Below, one piece after another: positions 34,011 through 43,017 of a stretch of 64,000 bases of DNA. The DNA comes from Candidatus Tepidifontimicrobium thermophilum (GTDB taxonomy: Bacteria > Sysuimicrobiota > Sysuimicrobiia > Sysuimicrobiales > Sysuimicrobiaceae), in NCBI GenBank assembly GCA_031296405.1, contig JAVKKH010000007.1, positions 32,249-96,248 of the forward strand, given 5' to 3'. The notes below the pieces were generated by a model that saw only the letters and a program-made list of their open reading frames with translations, had not been told where the DNA came from and made no database searches. The first letter of the stretch is position 1; each line of letters opens with the position of its first letter. The position numbers were made by a program, and so were the translations under genes.

Positions 34011-34894
34011 GCTCCTCCACCTCCCAGCTTGCGGTAGACCCGGTGCGTGGCCACGAAGTCCAGGCGGTCGAGCCCCAGGCCCCGGCAGGCGTTCATCATC
34101 TCGTTGGCCGCCGCGGCCAGGGGCACCGGGCTGCCCAGCCTGCGCGCCAGGTCCAGGACCAGCAGCATGTCCTTCTGCTGCAGGTTCACGTCCGCCAGCG
34201 GGGTCTCCGGCATCTTCCCCTCCAGGATGAAGGGGCCACGGTAGGCCAGCACCGGGGAGGCCGCCACGCTGTTCAGGATCGCCTCCACCGCCACCGCGCG
34301 GTCCACCCCGGCCTTCTCCGCCAGCGCCACTGCCTCGCCGAAGGCGATGACCTCCACCATGAGCAGCAGGTTCACGGCCAGCTTCATGGCGCACGCCGTA
34401 CCGTTGGGCCCCACGTAGAGCACCCTGGGGCCGATGGCGAGGAGCACGGGCCGGACCCGCTCGTACACCCGCGGGTCCCCGCCCACCATCAAGGACGCCT
34501 TTCCGTCCCGTACCGTGGGCGGCGCCCCGGAGATGGGGGCGTCGAGCATGAACCGGCCTGCCCTGTGGAATTCCTCGGCCACGGCGCGGCTCGTGTCGGG
34601 GTCGATGGTGCTCATGTCCACGTAGACGCCTCCCGGCGGCAGCCCGTGCAGGACGCCTTTCGGTCCGAGGGCTACCTCCCGCACCGCCTGGCCGTCGGTC
34701 ACGATGCTGAACACCACCTCGCTCTGCTCCGCCACCGCGCGGGGACTGCTGGCCCACCGCATGCCCGCCTCCACCAGGGGCTGGGCTTTTGACTGCGTGC
34801 GGTTCCAGCCCACCACGGAGTAACCTGCCTGCAGCAGGCGCGGCACGATCACCGCCCCCATGGCCCCCAGTCCGACAAACCCTACGCGCTCCAT
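34007..34894 (-). CDS. 3-hydroxyisobutyrate dehydrogenase-family oxidoreductase (copy 1)
   Basis: A 295-residue beta-hydroxyacid dehydrogenase. The N-terminal Rossmann motif is VGFVGLGAMGAVIVPRLL, the substrate-binding DAPISGAPPTVRDGKASLMV is at about residues 119-138, and the catalytic Lys is in CAMKLAVNLLL (about 168-178). ATG 34894 has GGGGAGC upstream. A second family member of similar length lies at 39495-40385 and shares the same layout, suggesting duplication within the block. It would oxidise or reduce a short 3-hydroxy acid. Confidence 0.9.
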   Translation of the reverse strand: MERVGFVGLGAMGAVIVPRLLQAGYSVVGWNRTQSKAQPLVEAGMRWASSPRAVAEQSEVVFSIVTDGQAVREVALGPKGVLHGLPPGGVYVDMSTIDPDTSRAVAEEFHRAGRFMLDAPISGAPPTVRDGKASLMVGGDPRVYERVRPVLLAIGPRVLYVGPNGTACAMKLAVNLLLMVEVIAFGEAVALAEKAGVDRAVAVEAILNSVAASPVLAYRGPFILEGKMPETPLADVNLQQKDMLLVLDLARRLGSPVPLAAAANEMMNACRGLGLDRLDFVATHRVYRKLGGGGA

Positions 34895-34917
34895 GTACAC
34901 GCTCCCCTGGTCTGTGC

Positions 34918-36081
34918 TCAGCGCCCGAAGTCCAAAAGGGCCAGCGGCTCCTCCACCCACGCCGCCAGGGTTTCCAGGAAACGGGCCGCCCGGGCGCCGT
35001 CCAGGACCCGGTGGTCGCACGCGAGCCCCAGGCTCAAAGTCGGGCGCACCACGGGCCGGCCCTCCTCCGCCACCACCCGGTCTGCCAGCCGTCCCACGCT
35101 GAGGATGGCCGCCTGCGGCGCGTTCACCACGGCCAGGAACCGGTCCACCCCGTACATGCCGAGGTTCGAGATCGTGAACGTCCCGCCGTCCACGTCCTCC
35201 GGGCGCAGCCGGCCCGCACGGGCACGGTCCACGAGCTCCGCGCGGCGCTGCGCGATCCGCTCCACAGGTAGCTCGTCGGCGCGATGCACCACGGGCACCA
35301 CCAGCCCGTGTTCCGTGGCCACCGCGATCCCCACGTTGACGTCCGGGAGACGCCGGATCCGGCCGTCCTCCCAGCGCGCGTTGACCTCCGGGTGAGCTCG
35401 CAGCGCCGTGGCTACCAGCTTCACCAACAGGTCGGTGTAAGTCAGCTCGACCTGCAGGCGCTGCCGCAGGGCCTGGTGCCAGGCCACGAGCCGGTCCGCC
35501 CGTACGTCCCGCTGGAGGAAGAAGTGGGGGACGGTGCTCCAGGCCCGCGCGGTGCGCTCCGCCATGAGCTTCCACACGTGCGGGAGCTCGGAGGCGGGGG
35601 CGGCCTCAGTCAGCCGCTGTAAGTCCGAGGCGAGGATGGCGCCCCCGGGGCCCGATCCCTGGACCGACCGCAGGTCCACTCCCATCTCTCGGGCGAGCCG
35701 GCGGGCTTTGGGAGAGGCCCGGGGCCTCACGGGTGCCGGCTCCGCCACCGTCGGCGGCCCGAGGACCTCCTCCGTGGACACGGCTGCAGCCGCCGCTGCG
35801 GGCGCACTCACCGGCGCGGCCGGCAGCTCGGAGGGTTCCTCCCCGGGGAGGAGGATCCAGCCGATCACCTGGCCCACGGGGACTTCGTCTCCCTCGCGAG
35901 CCAGCACCCGCGCCAGGACGCCGGAGGCGGGGGACTCGATCTCCACGTTGGCCTTGTCGGTCTCCACCTCCAGCAGCGGCTCGCCCTGCCGGACTTCCTC
36001 GCCCTCCGAGCGCCACCACCGCAGGACTTTGCCCGTTTCCTGGGCCATGCCCAGGGCGGGCATGATCACCTCCCTCGGCAC
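34918..36081 (-). CDS. 2-oxoacid dehydrogenase E2 (dihydrolipoamide acyltransferase)
   Basis: A 387-residue E2 subunit. The lipoyl domain spans about residues 1-78 with the lipoylated Lys in LEVETDKANVEIES. An Ala/Pro linker follows, then a peripheral-subunit-binding domain (ASPKARRLAREMGVDL, about 124-139) and the acyltransferase core ending in the catalytic LACDHRVLDGARAARF (about 353-368). Together with E1alpha and E1beta upstream it would convert a 2-oxoacid or acetoin to an acyl-CoA. No E3 gene is present in the window. GTG 36081 is preceded by AGGAGGGAG. Confidence 0.92.
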   Translation of the reverse strand: MPREVIMPALGMAQETGKVLRWWRSEGEEVRQGEPLLEVETDKANVEIESPASGVLARVLAREGDEVPVGQVIGWILLPGEEPSELPAAPVSAPAAAAAAVSTEEVLGPPTVAEPAPVRPRASPKARRLAREMGVDLRSVQGSGPGGAILASDLQRLTEAAPASELPHVWKLMAERTARAWSTVPHFFLQRDVRADRLVAWHQALRQRLQVELTYTDLLVKLVATALRAHPEVNARWEDGRIRRLPDVNVGIAVATEHGLVVPVVHRADELPVERIAQRRAELVDRARAGRLRPEDVDGGTFTISNLGMYGVDRFLAVVNAPQAAILSVGRLADRVVAEEGRPVVRPTLSLGLACDHRVLDGARAARFLETLAAWVEEPLALLDFGR

Positions 36082-36091
36082 CGCTCCCTCC

Positions 36092-37429
36092 TCAGGGACG
36101 TATGCCTTCTACCGCCGCGGACGCCACCACCGCCTCCAGGGGCGGGGTCGTGCGGTTCAGCTGCGACTGCACCTCCCGGGTGGTGGGAAGCGGCCCGTCC
36201 ACGGTCCAGTACCGGGTGCCCGCCACCAGCAGCGTCTCCGCCGGGAAGCGGGTGATCACCTCGCAGCCGTCCTTGGTCACCACCAGCTGCTCCTCGATGC
36301 GGGCCGCGGACCACCCGTCCCGGGCCGGCCAGAAGGTCTCCAGGGCGAATACCATCCCCTCCTCGATGACCTCCGGGTGGTCGAAGGACACCAGGCGGCT
36401 GAAGATGGGTTTCTCCCAGATCGAGAGCCCTACCCCGTGGCCGTACTGAAGGGCGAAGGCGGCTTCCTCGTTGGCAAACCCGAACTCCTCCGCCCTGGGC
36501 CACACCTTCACCACGTCCGCGGTGGTCACCCCCGGCCTGATGAGGCTGATGGCCGCGTCCAGGTAGTCCCGGCAGCGCTTGTAGGCGTCCACCATGGCCG
36601 GGGAGGCGCTCCCCACCACGAAGGTGCGGTAGTAACAGGTCCGGTAGCCGTTGAAGCTGTGGAGGATGTCAAAGTACACGGGGTCCCCGGGCCGCAGCAC
36701 GCGGTCCGTGTACACGTGCGGGTGCGGATTGCACCGCTCCCCGCTGATGGCGTTGACGCCCTCCACGTGCTCGGAGCCCAGGTCGTAGAGGATCTTGGCC
36801 ACCAGCCCCACGCACTCGTTCTCCCGTACGCCCGGGCGCAGGAACTTGTACAGTTCCTCGTACGCCGCGTCCACCATCATGCAGGCGGTCGCCAGCAGGG
36901 TGATCTCGTCCTGGGTCTTGATCTTGCGGGCCTCCTGCATGAGGGGCTGGCCGTCCACCACCCGCAACCCCTCCTCCTGCAGGGCGAACAGCACGGGCGG
37001 CTCCACCACGTCCACGCCCACGGGTTCCCGGTGCAGCCCGCGGGCCTCCAGCTCCACCCGGATCTTGCGGGCCACGTCCCTGGCCCGCTCGGGGTAGGCG
37101 CCCCGGAGGGTGGAGATCCCCGCCCTCGACCGCTCGCCCAGCCACGGGCAGTACAGCTGGTGGTGGCGCGCCGCGGAGCCGAAGTCCCACAGGAGAGGCT
37201 CGTCGTCCTGCGGCAGCAGGCAGAAGCGCACCAGCTTGTCCATGGCCCAGGTGCCGATGTGGGTGGCGGTGATGTACCGGATGTTGTTCATGTCGAAACA
37301 CAGCAGGGAGCCCAGCTCGGACTGCTTCAGCAGCCCCTTGACCCGTGCCAGCCGCTCCCGGCGCAGGCGCTCGTAATCCACTCGCGCCTCCCAGTCCACC
37401 CCCATGAGGCCGTACGTCTTGATTCCCAT
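36092..37429 (-). CDS. M24-family Xaa-Pro peptidase-like protein
   Basis: A 445-residue protein with the M24 fold at about residues 190-440. Four of the five usual metal ligands are visible: Asp in YFDILHSFNGY, His in LQYGHGVGLSIWEKP, Glu in ALETFWPA and Glu in RIEEQLVVT. The second Asp is replaced by Cys (RTCYYRTF). It may be a dipeptidase/Xaa-Pro peptidase with altered metal use or a creatinase-like hydrolase. ATG 37429 has AAGGAGGT seven bases upstream. It splits the E1beta and E2 genes, an unusual insertion. Confidence 0.82.
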   Translation of the reverse strand: MGIKTYGLMGVDWEARVDYERLRRERLARVKGLLKQSELGSLLCFDMNNIRYITATHIGTWAMDKLVRFCLLPQDDEPLLWDFGSAARHHQLYCPWLGERSRAGISTLRGAYPERARDVARKIRVELEARGLHREPVGVDVVEPPVLFALQEEGLRVVDGQPLMQEARKIKTQDEITLLATACMMVDAAYEELYKFLRPGVRENECVGLVAKILYDLGSEHVEGVNAISGERCNPHPHVYTDRVLRPGDPVYFDILHSFNGYRTCYYRTFVVGSASPAMVDAYKRCRDYLDAAISLIRPGVTTADVVKVWPRAEEFGFANEEAAFALQYGHGVGLSIWEKPIFSRLVSFDHPEVIEEGMVFALETFWPARDGWSAARIEEQLVVTKDGCEVITRFPAETLLVAGTRYWTVDGPLPTTREVQSQLNRTTPPLEAVVASAAVEGIRP

Positions 37430-37456
37430 CGCCCGCACCTCCTTTCCACGCCCGGC

Positions 37457-38482
37457 CTAGTTCCGGCCACAGAGCTCCCGCGCCACCGACGCCACCTGCT
37501 CCGGGGTGGGCACCGTCTGGTCCTCCAGGACCGGCGAGAACGGGACCGGCACGTCCAGGGCCCCGACCCGGCGCACAGGGGCCTCCAGGTCGTAAAAGGC
37601 CTCCTCCGCGATGGTCGCCGCCAGCTCCGCGGTGACCCCGTACCGGCGGTGCCCCTCGTCCACCACCACCACCCTTCCCGTCTTCCGCGCGCTCCGCACC
37701 AGGGTCTCCACGTCCAGGGGGAAGATCGTACGGGGGTCCACCACCTCTGCGGAGATCCCGTCCTGCTCCAGCAGCTCGGCGGCCTCCAGGGCCACGTACA
37801 CCATGCTGCTGGTGGCCACCAGGGTGACGTCCCGCCCCGGCCGCTTCACGTCCGCCACCCCGAAGGGGATGGTGTACTCCTCCTCCGGGACCGGACCCTT
37901 GACCTGGTACATCATCTTGTCCTCGAAGAACAGCACCGGGTTGTCGTCACGGATGGCGGTCTTCAGCAGGCCCTTGGCGTCGTAAGGGGTGGAGGGGACC
38001 GCTACCTTCAAACCCGGGATGTGGGCGAACCAGGCGTGCAGGCTCTGGCTGTGTTGCGCCGCGGAACGCCGGGTGGCCCCCAGGGTGGTTCGGATCACCA
38101 GCGGGACTTTCAGCTTGCCGCCGGACATGTAGTGCACCTTGGCCGCCTGGTTCACGATCTGGTCCATAGCCAGGGTCAGGAAGTCCCCGAACATGATGTC
38201 CACCACGGGGCGCATGCCGGTCATGGCGGCACCGACCGCGATCCCCACGAAGCCCGCCTCGGAGATGGGGGTATCGATCACCCGCTGCGGCCCGAACTCG
38301 TCCACGAGTCCTGAAAGGACCTTAAAGGGGGTGCCGGCTTCTGCCACGTCCTCGCCCAGGAGGAACACCCGGGGGTCCCGGCGCATCTCCTCGGCCAACG
38401 CCTCTCGGATCGCCTGGGCCAGGGTGATCTCCCGGACCGTACCGACTGCGGGCCCGCGCGCCGCCGCGCTAGGCGTAGACAT
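37457..38482 (-). CDS. 2-oxoacid dehydrogenase E1 component, beta subunit
   Basis: A 341-residue E1beta subunit of the pyruvate/acetoin/branched-chain dehydrogenase type. Features include GEDVAEAGTPFKVLSGL (about residues 43-59), DTPISEAGFVGIAVGAAMTG (about 70-89) and the C-terminal transketolase domain with VVDPRTIFPLDVETLVRSAR. It pairs with E1alpha, whose stop overlaps this start by 14 bases. ATG 38482 has GAGGTG upstream inside the E1alpha gene. Acetoin dehydrogenase (AcoB-like) and pyruvate dehydrogenase cannot be separated by sequence alone. Confidence 0.94.
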   Translation of the reverse strand: MSTPSAAARGPAVGTVREITLAQAIREALAEEMRRDPRVFLLGEDVAEAGTPFKVLSGLVDEFGPQRVIDTPISEAGFVGIAVGAAMTGMRPVVDIMFGDFLTLAMDQIVNQAAKVHYMSGGKLKVPLVIRTTLGATRRSAAQHSQSLHAWFAHIPGLKVAVPSTPYDAKGLLKTAIRDDNPVLFFEDKMMYQVKGPVPEEEYTIPFGVADVKRPGRDVTLVATSSMVYVALEAAELLEQDGISAEVVDPRTIFPLDVETLVRSARKTGRVVVVDEGHRRYGVTAELAATIAEEAFYDLEAPVRRVGALDVPVPFSPVLEDQTVPTPEQVASVARELCGRN

Positions 38483-39482
38483 GCTGCGTCACCTCGCTGG
38501 GGTCCGGGTAGGGCGCTTGCAGGGCGTAGGCCACGCCCTGGGCCACCTCCTCCCGGGCTGCGCGTTCTGCGGCTTCGAACTCCTCCGGGGACGCTAGCCC
38601 GGCTGCGGTCATCCAGCCCCTCAGCAGCTTCAGGGGGTCGCGTTGCGCCTTCCAGGTCTCCTCCTCCTCCCGGCTCCGGTAGTAGGAGCGGTCCACGTCG
38701 CCCACGTGATGCCCGAAGTACCGGTAGGTGTTGCACAGGAGGAAGCTGGGGCCGTCCCCCCGACGCGCCCGGGCCACCGCGCGCCGCGCCGCCGCCAGCA
38801 CCTGGCGGACGTCCTGTCCGTCCACCTCCTCCGCGGGGATGCCGAACGCCCGCGGCCGCGCTAGGATGTCCCCCGCGGTGGTCTCCCGGTAGTGGGTGTA
38901 CTCGTTGTACAGGTTGTTCTCGCAGACGTACACCACGGGCAGCTTCCACAGGGAGGCCATGTTCATGACCTCGTACAGCAACCCCTGACCCAGGGCTCCT
39001 TCCCCGAAGAAGCACACCGACACCTGGTCCGTGCCGCGCAGCTTCGCCGACAGGGCCGCCCCCGTGGCGATGCCCGCGCTCCCGCCCACGATGGCGTTGG
39101 CGCCGAGGTTGCCGGACTCTGGGTCTGCGATGTGCATGGACCCGCCCTTCCCCCGGCAGTACCCCTCCGCCTTGCCCAACAGCTCGCAGAACATGCGGTC
39201 CACCCGGGCGCCCTTGGCCAGGCAGTGGCCGTGGCCGCGGTGGGTGCTGGTGATGGTGTCCTCAGGACGCAGGGCCTCACACACCCCCACCGCTACGGCT
39301 TCCTCACCGATGTACAGGTGCGCCAGCCCGGGCATCCGCCGGCTCAGGTACAGCTCGTTGACCTGCTCCTCGAAGGCCCGGATGGTGGCCATCAGTCGGT
39401 ACATCCGCAGCCAGTCCACGGCGGAGAGGTCCTGGACCTCTTCGGGCAGCTCCGCTTGGTTCACGGTGACCGGTGTGTGCAT
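38469..39482 (-). CDS. 2-oxoacid dehydrogenase E1 component, alpha subunit
   Basis: A 337-residue thiamine-diphosphate-dependent E1alpha. The ThDP/Mg motif runs from FFGEGALGQGLLYEVMNMAS to VYVCENNLYNEY (about residues 158-190), with the usual GDG reading GEG. RGHGHCLAKGARVDRM and YCRGKGGSMHIAD (about 83-120) are typical of the acetoin/pyruvate type. ATG 39482 has GGAGGGGAAGGG upstream. It begins the E1alpha-E1beta set and lies 12 bp after a hydroxyacid dehydrogenase gene, fitting oxidation of a hydroxyacid followed by oxidative decarboxylation. Confidence 0.94.
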   Translation of the reverse strand: MHTPVTVNQAELPEEVQDLSAVDWLRMYRLMATIRAFEEQVNELYLSRRMPGLAHLYIGEEAVAVGVCEALRPEDTITSTHRGHGHCLAKGARVDRMFCELLGKAEGYCRGKGGSMHIADPESGNLGANAIVGGSAGIATGAALSAKLRGTDQVSVCFFGEGALGQGLLYEVMNMASLWKLPVVYVCENNLYNEYTHYRETTAGDILARPRAFGIPAEEVDGQDVRQVLAAARRAVARARRGDGPSFLLCNTYRYFGHHVGDVDRSYYRSREEEETWKAQRDPLKLLRGWMTAAGLASPEEFEAAERAAREEVAQGVAYALQAPYPDPSEVTQHVYA

Positions 39483-39494
39483 CCCTTCCCCTCC

Positions 39495-40385
39495 TCACCG
39501 GAGCTCTGGGTCACGGCCTGCCAGCCGAGAGAGCACCTCGAACAGCACCGCGAAGTCGTAGCCCGCCAGCCCGAGCCCGCGGGCCGCGGTCAGGTACTCG
39601 TTGGTGGTGGCGGTGGTGGGCAGGGGGACGTTGAGCTCCCGGCCCATCTCCAGCGCCAGCAGGAGGTCCTTCTGCATCATGTTGACGTCGAACCACGCCT
39701 CCTCCGGCATCCGCAGCACGAAGGGACCTCGGTACTTCAGCATGGGCGAGGCGACGACGCTGTTCAGCAGCACGTGCACCGCGGTCTCCCGGGGAATCCC
39801 GCCGCGCTCGGCCAGCAGCAGCCCCTCGCTGAAGGCCAGCATCTGCACCGCGAGGCTCAGGTTCGTGGCCACCTTCATGAGCACCGCCTGGCCGTTGCCG
39901 CCCACGTGGGTCACCACGGGCCCGATGTCCTGCAGGATAGGGCGGACGCGCTCGAAGGCGTCGCGGTCTCCGCCCACCATGATGGACAGGCGCCCCTCCT
40001 CCAGGGTCACCACGCTGCCCGACACCGGAGCGTCCAGCATCTGCGCACCCCGCTGGCGGACCCGCTCCGCCAGGGCCCGGCTGGCCGCGGGGCTCACGGT
40101 GCTCATGTCCACGTACACCTTGCCCGGGCCCAGCCCCGCCAGGATCCCGTCCGGCCCCTCCGTGACCGCCTGCAGGGCCTTCGTGTCGGTGACCATGGAG
40201 AACACCACGTCCGCGGCCTCCGCCACCTGTCGGGGGCTTCCGGCCCACTCCATCCCGAGATCCACCAGCCACTGGGCCTTGGCCCGGGTCCGGTTGTAGC
40301 CCACCACGCGCCGGCCCGCGTCCAGCAGGCGTTTCACCATACGGCTGCCCATGACCCCCAGGCCCACGAACCCGATCCTGTCCAA
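39495..40385 (-). CDS. 3-hydroxyisobutyrate dehydrogenase-family oxidoreductase (copy 2)
   Basis: A 296-residue beta-hydroxyacid dehydrogenase with the Rossmann motif IGFVGLGVMGSRMVKRLL, DAPVSGSVVTLEEGRLSIMV (about residues 122-141) and the catalytic Lys in VLMKVATNLSLAV (about 170-182). It starts at TTG 40385, four bases after the FadR-type regulator stop, with GGAGGGTGAG upstream. Same family and architecture as the copy at 34007-34894; both lie in one transcription unit. The exact substrate is unknown; short hydroxyacids are likely. Confidence 0.9.
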   Translation of the reverse strand: MDRIGFVGLGVMGSRMVKRLLDAGRRVVGYNRTRAKAQWLVDLGMEWAGSPRQVAEAADVVFSMVTDTKALQAVTEGPDGILAGLGPGKVYVDMSTVSPAASRALAERVRQRGAQMLDAPVSGSVVTLEEGRLSIMVGGDRDAFERVRPILQDIGPVVTHVGGNGQAVLMKVATNLSLAVQMLAFSEGLLLAERGGIPRETAVHVLLNSVVASPMLKYRGPFVLRMPEEAWFDVNMMQKDLLLALEMGRELNVPLPTTATTNEYLTAARGLGLAGYDFAVLFEVLSRLAGRDPELR

Positions 40386-40388
40386 GTC

Positions 40389-41111
40389 TCACCCTCCTCC
40401 CGTGCGGCCGTCGCTGCCGTCGGTGTGCAGGACCCTGCGGATGTCCTCGTGAACCCGCCCCAGGTGCTCCGCCATGCGCAGCCGCGCTGCGCCCGGATCC
40501 CCCGCCCGCACCGCCTCCAGGATCGACCGGTGCTGCGCCAGGGACTTCTGGGGACTTCCGGGGATGTAGTAGACGCTGGCCAGCGCCCGGTGAAGGGGAT
40601 CCCGGATGGCCCGCATCACGTATACCGCCACCCGGTTGCGGGTCGCCTCGGCCACCGTGAGGTGGAACCGCAGGTCCGCCTCGATGTAGTGCGTCTGCGA
40701 ACTCAAGCCCGCTTCCATCTGGCGGATGGCCTCCTCCATCCGGAGGAGGTGGCCGTCCGTGCGGCGGGCCGCCGCCAGGGCCGCGAACTCCGTCTCCAGC
40801 ACCTTCCGGATCTCGTACAGCTCCTCCAGGTCGAAGGCCTCCAAGGTGAGCAGGAAACGGACCGAGTCCACCAGGGCGTTGCCGTACTCCGCCACCACGA
40901 AGGAGCCGTGCCCCGCGGACCGGATCACGCCCTTGGACTCCAGCAGCCGTAGCGCCTCCCGCACGGAGGACCGCCCGACCCCGTACCGCCGGGCCAGCTC
41001 GTGCTCCGGAGGGAGGCTGTCGCCCGGGCTCAGACGGCGCTGGCGGATCTGGTGCAGCAGGCGTTCCGCCACCAGCTGGTATACCTTCGGGCGCTGGACG
41101 GGCTCGTACAC
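40389..41111 (-). CDS. GntR-family regulator, FadR/FCD subfamily
   Basis: A 240-residue regulator. The winged helix (about residues 10-75) contains LPPEHELARRYGVGRSSVRE, and the C-terminal FCD effector domain (about 90-225) shows the metal-binding residues in HYIEADLRFHLTVAEATRN and AQHRSILEAVRAGD. FCD regulators usually sense the carboxylate substrate of the operon they control. It is the third gene of the minus-strand block, downstream of the TRAP genes. A palindrome of the FadR type lies before the first gene and is its probable target. Starts at GTG 41111. Confidence 0.93.
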   Translation of the reverse strand: MYEPVQRPKVYQLVAERLLHQIRQRRLSPGDSLPPEHELARRYGVGRSSVREALRLLESKGVIRSAGHGSFVVAEYGNALVDSVRFLLTLEAFDLEELYEIRKVLETEFAALAAARRTDGHLLRMEEAIRQMEAGLSSQTHYIEADLRFHLTVAEATRNRVAVYVMRAIRDPLHRALASVYYIPGSPQKSLAQHRSILEAVRAGDPGAARLRMAEHLGRVHEDIRRVLHTDGSDGRTGGG

Positions 41112-41112
41112 G

Positions 41113-43011
41113 TCAGTCCACCACCGGTTTTCCGGTTAGCTCCACGGGTTGCGGGACCAGCGGAGGACGCTTCAGGAGCCTGTGGCGCTGCCACAGGTAG
41201 ACCAGGACGAACAGCCCGATGCCGGCGAGGTCCGTTCCCAGGGTGGGGATGAAGCACAGGACCGTGGCCGCGGCCAGCACCAGCCACTCCAGCAGGTTGG
41301 TCCGGACCAGGAAGTACGCTGTGCTCATGATGGAAAACGCCACCGTGCCCACTACGGAGGAGATGGCGGCCCACAAGTTCTCCTGCCACGTGCCCGTCAT
41401 GAGGACGTGGGTGTACGCGAACAGGACCGGCATGACGTAGATCATCTTCGCGAAACGGAAGCTATTCCAGCCGGTCCTCCACGGGTCCGCCTGGGCCAGG
41501 GCCGCTGCGGTGTACGCCCCCAGGGCCACGGGCGGGGTGATGTTGGAGTCCAGACTCAGCCAGAAGATGATCATGTGAGCCGACAGCAACGGGATGCCCA
41601 TCTGCACCAGGGCGGGTGCCGCCACCACCGCCAGCACGAGGTAGGCGGCCGTGATGGGCATACCCATTCCCAGCACGAAACTCGCGGCGGCCACCAGCAG
41701 CAGCGCCACCGGTAGACTCCCTCCGGACACCTCCAGCACCAGCTGGCTGAACCGCACCCCGATCCCCGTAAGGGTCACCACGGCCACCACGATCCCGATG
41801 GCTCCCGTGGCCGCCGCCACATAGGTGCTGTTGCGGCCCGCGTCCACCAACGCCTCCCACAGCTCCCGGGGGCCCATGCGGGTCTCCCGCCGCAGCCAGC
41901 TGACCGCCACGGTGCTCAGGATGCTGGCGATCACCGCCAGGGACGCGGACGTGGTGCGCACGAGAACCGCCACGAGAACCACCACGGGAAGCAGCAGGTA
42001 CCAGCCCCCCTTCAGCACGTCCCGCAACCGGGGGATCTGCTCCGGCGGGAGCCCTTCCAGCCCGAGCTTGCGCGCCTCGCAGTACACCATCACCCCCACC
42101 CCGAGGAAATAGAGGAGGCCGGGGAGCATGGCGATGGCCGCGATGCGGGCGTACGGGGTCTGGGTGAGCTCCGCCATGATGAAGGCCCCCGCACCCATGA
42201 CGGGAGGCAGGATCATCCCGCCCGTGGACGCCGCGGCCTCCACGGCTGCAGCGATGTGCGGGGGAAACCCACACCGCTTCATCAGGGGGATGGTGAAGGC
42301 GCCGGTCGTGGCGGTGTTGGCCACGGGACTGCCGTTGATGGACCCGAACAGGGCGCTGCTGACCACCGCGACCTGGGCGGGCCCCCCCCGCATCCGCCCT
42401 ACCAGGGCTACGGACAGGTCCATGAAGAACTTGGCCACCCCTGCCCGCATGAGGAACGCGCCGAAGGCCACGAAGGGCAGGATGTAGGTCCCCAGGATGT
42501 CCGGCATGACGCCGAACAGACCCTCCGGGGTCAGGTAGAAGTACTCGACCACCCTCCGCAGGCTGAAGCCGCGGTGGCCCACCACCGACGGCAGGTAATT
42601 CCCCCACAGGGCATAGGCCACGAGGAGCAGCGCCACCACCGTCATGGACGCCCCCAGGACCCGGCGGGTGGTCTCCACCGCCAGGGCTAGGGCTACCACC
42701 CCCATGGCCACGTCCACGGCACTGAAGCTGCCCGCACGGTAGGCGAGGCCCTCGTACTGGACGATCCAGTAACCGGCCACCACGCAGCCCGCCGCAGCCA
42801 GCAGCACGTCCGCCCAGCTGGGCCGGTCCGCAGGCGAGCGCCGGGTGCCCCGGTGGAGGAGGAAGGCGGCTGCGAAGGCGTAGGCCACCGCCACCCCGCG
42901 GTGGTACTGAAGGCTGGTGACCCCGAAGGCGGCGGTCCACAGGTAGTACACGACCGCGGCCGCCAGCCCCAGCTGGACGAACCGGTCCCAGGGGGGTGTC
43001 AGGTTACGCAT
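41113..43011 (-). CDS. TRAP transporter fused permease (4TM/12TM, DctQM type)
   Basis: A 632-residue membrane protein with about 16-18 hydrophobic segments, matching fused small and large TRAP permease subunits. The signature GSINGSPVANTATTGAFTIP (about residues 222-241) and LGMGMPITAAYLVLAVVAAP (about 443-462) are conserved in TAXI-type TRAP permeases. It uses ion gradients, not ATP. The paired binding protein is encoded just upstream. ATG 43011 has a weak ribosome site. Substrates of TAXI-TRAP systems are usually organic acids. Confidence 0.95.
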   Translation of the reverse strand: MRNLTPPWDRFVQLGLAAAVVYYLWTAAFGVTSLQYHRGVAVAYAFAAAFLLHRGTRRSPADRPSWADVLLAAAGCVVAGYWIVQYEGLAYRAGSFSAVDVAMGVVALALAVETTRRVLGASMTVVALLLVAYALWGNYLPSVVGHRGFSLRRVVEYFYLTPEGLFGVMPDILGTYILPFVAFGAFLMRAGVAKFFMDLSVALVGRMRGGPAQVAVVSSALFGSINGSPVANTATTGAFTIPLMKRCGFPPHIAAAVEAAASTGGMILPPVMGAGAFIMAELTQTPYARIAAIAMLPGLLYFLGVGVMVYCEARKLGLEGLPPEQIPRLRDVLKGGWYLLLPVVVLVAVLVRTTSASLAVIASILSTVAVSWLRRETRMGPRELWEALVDAGRNSTYVAAATGAIGIVVAVVTLTGIGVRFSQLVLEVSGGSLPVALLLVAAASFVLGMGMPITAAYLVLAVVAAPALVQMGIPLLSAHMIIFWLSLDSNITPPVALGAYTAAALAQADPWRTGWNSFRFAKMIYVMPVLFAYTHVLMTGTWQENLWAAISSVVGTVAFSIMSTAYFLVRTNLLEWLVLAAATVLCFIPTLGTDLAGIGLFVLVYLWQRHRLLKRPPLVPQPVELTGKPVVD

Positions 43012-43017
43012 CCGGGA

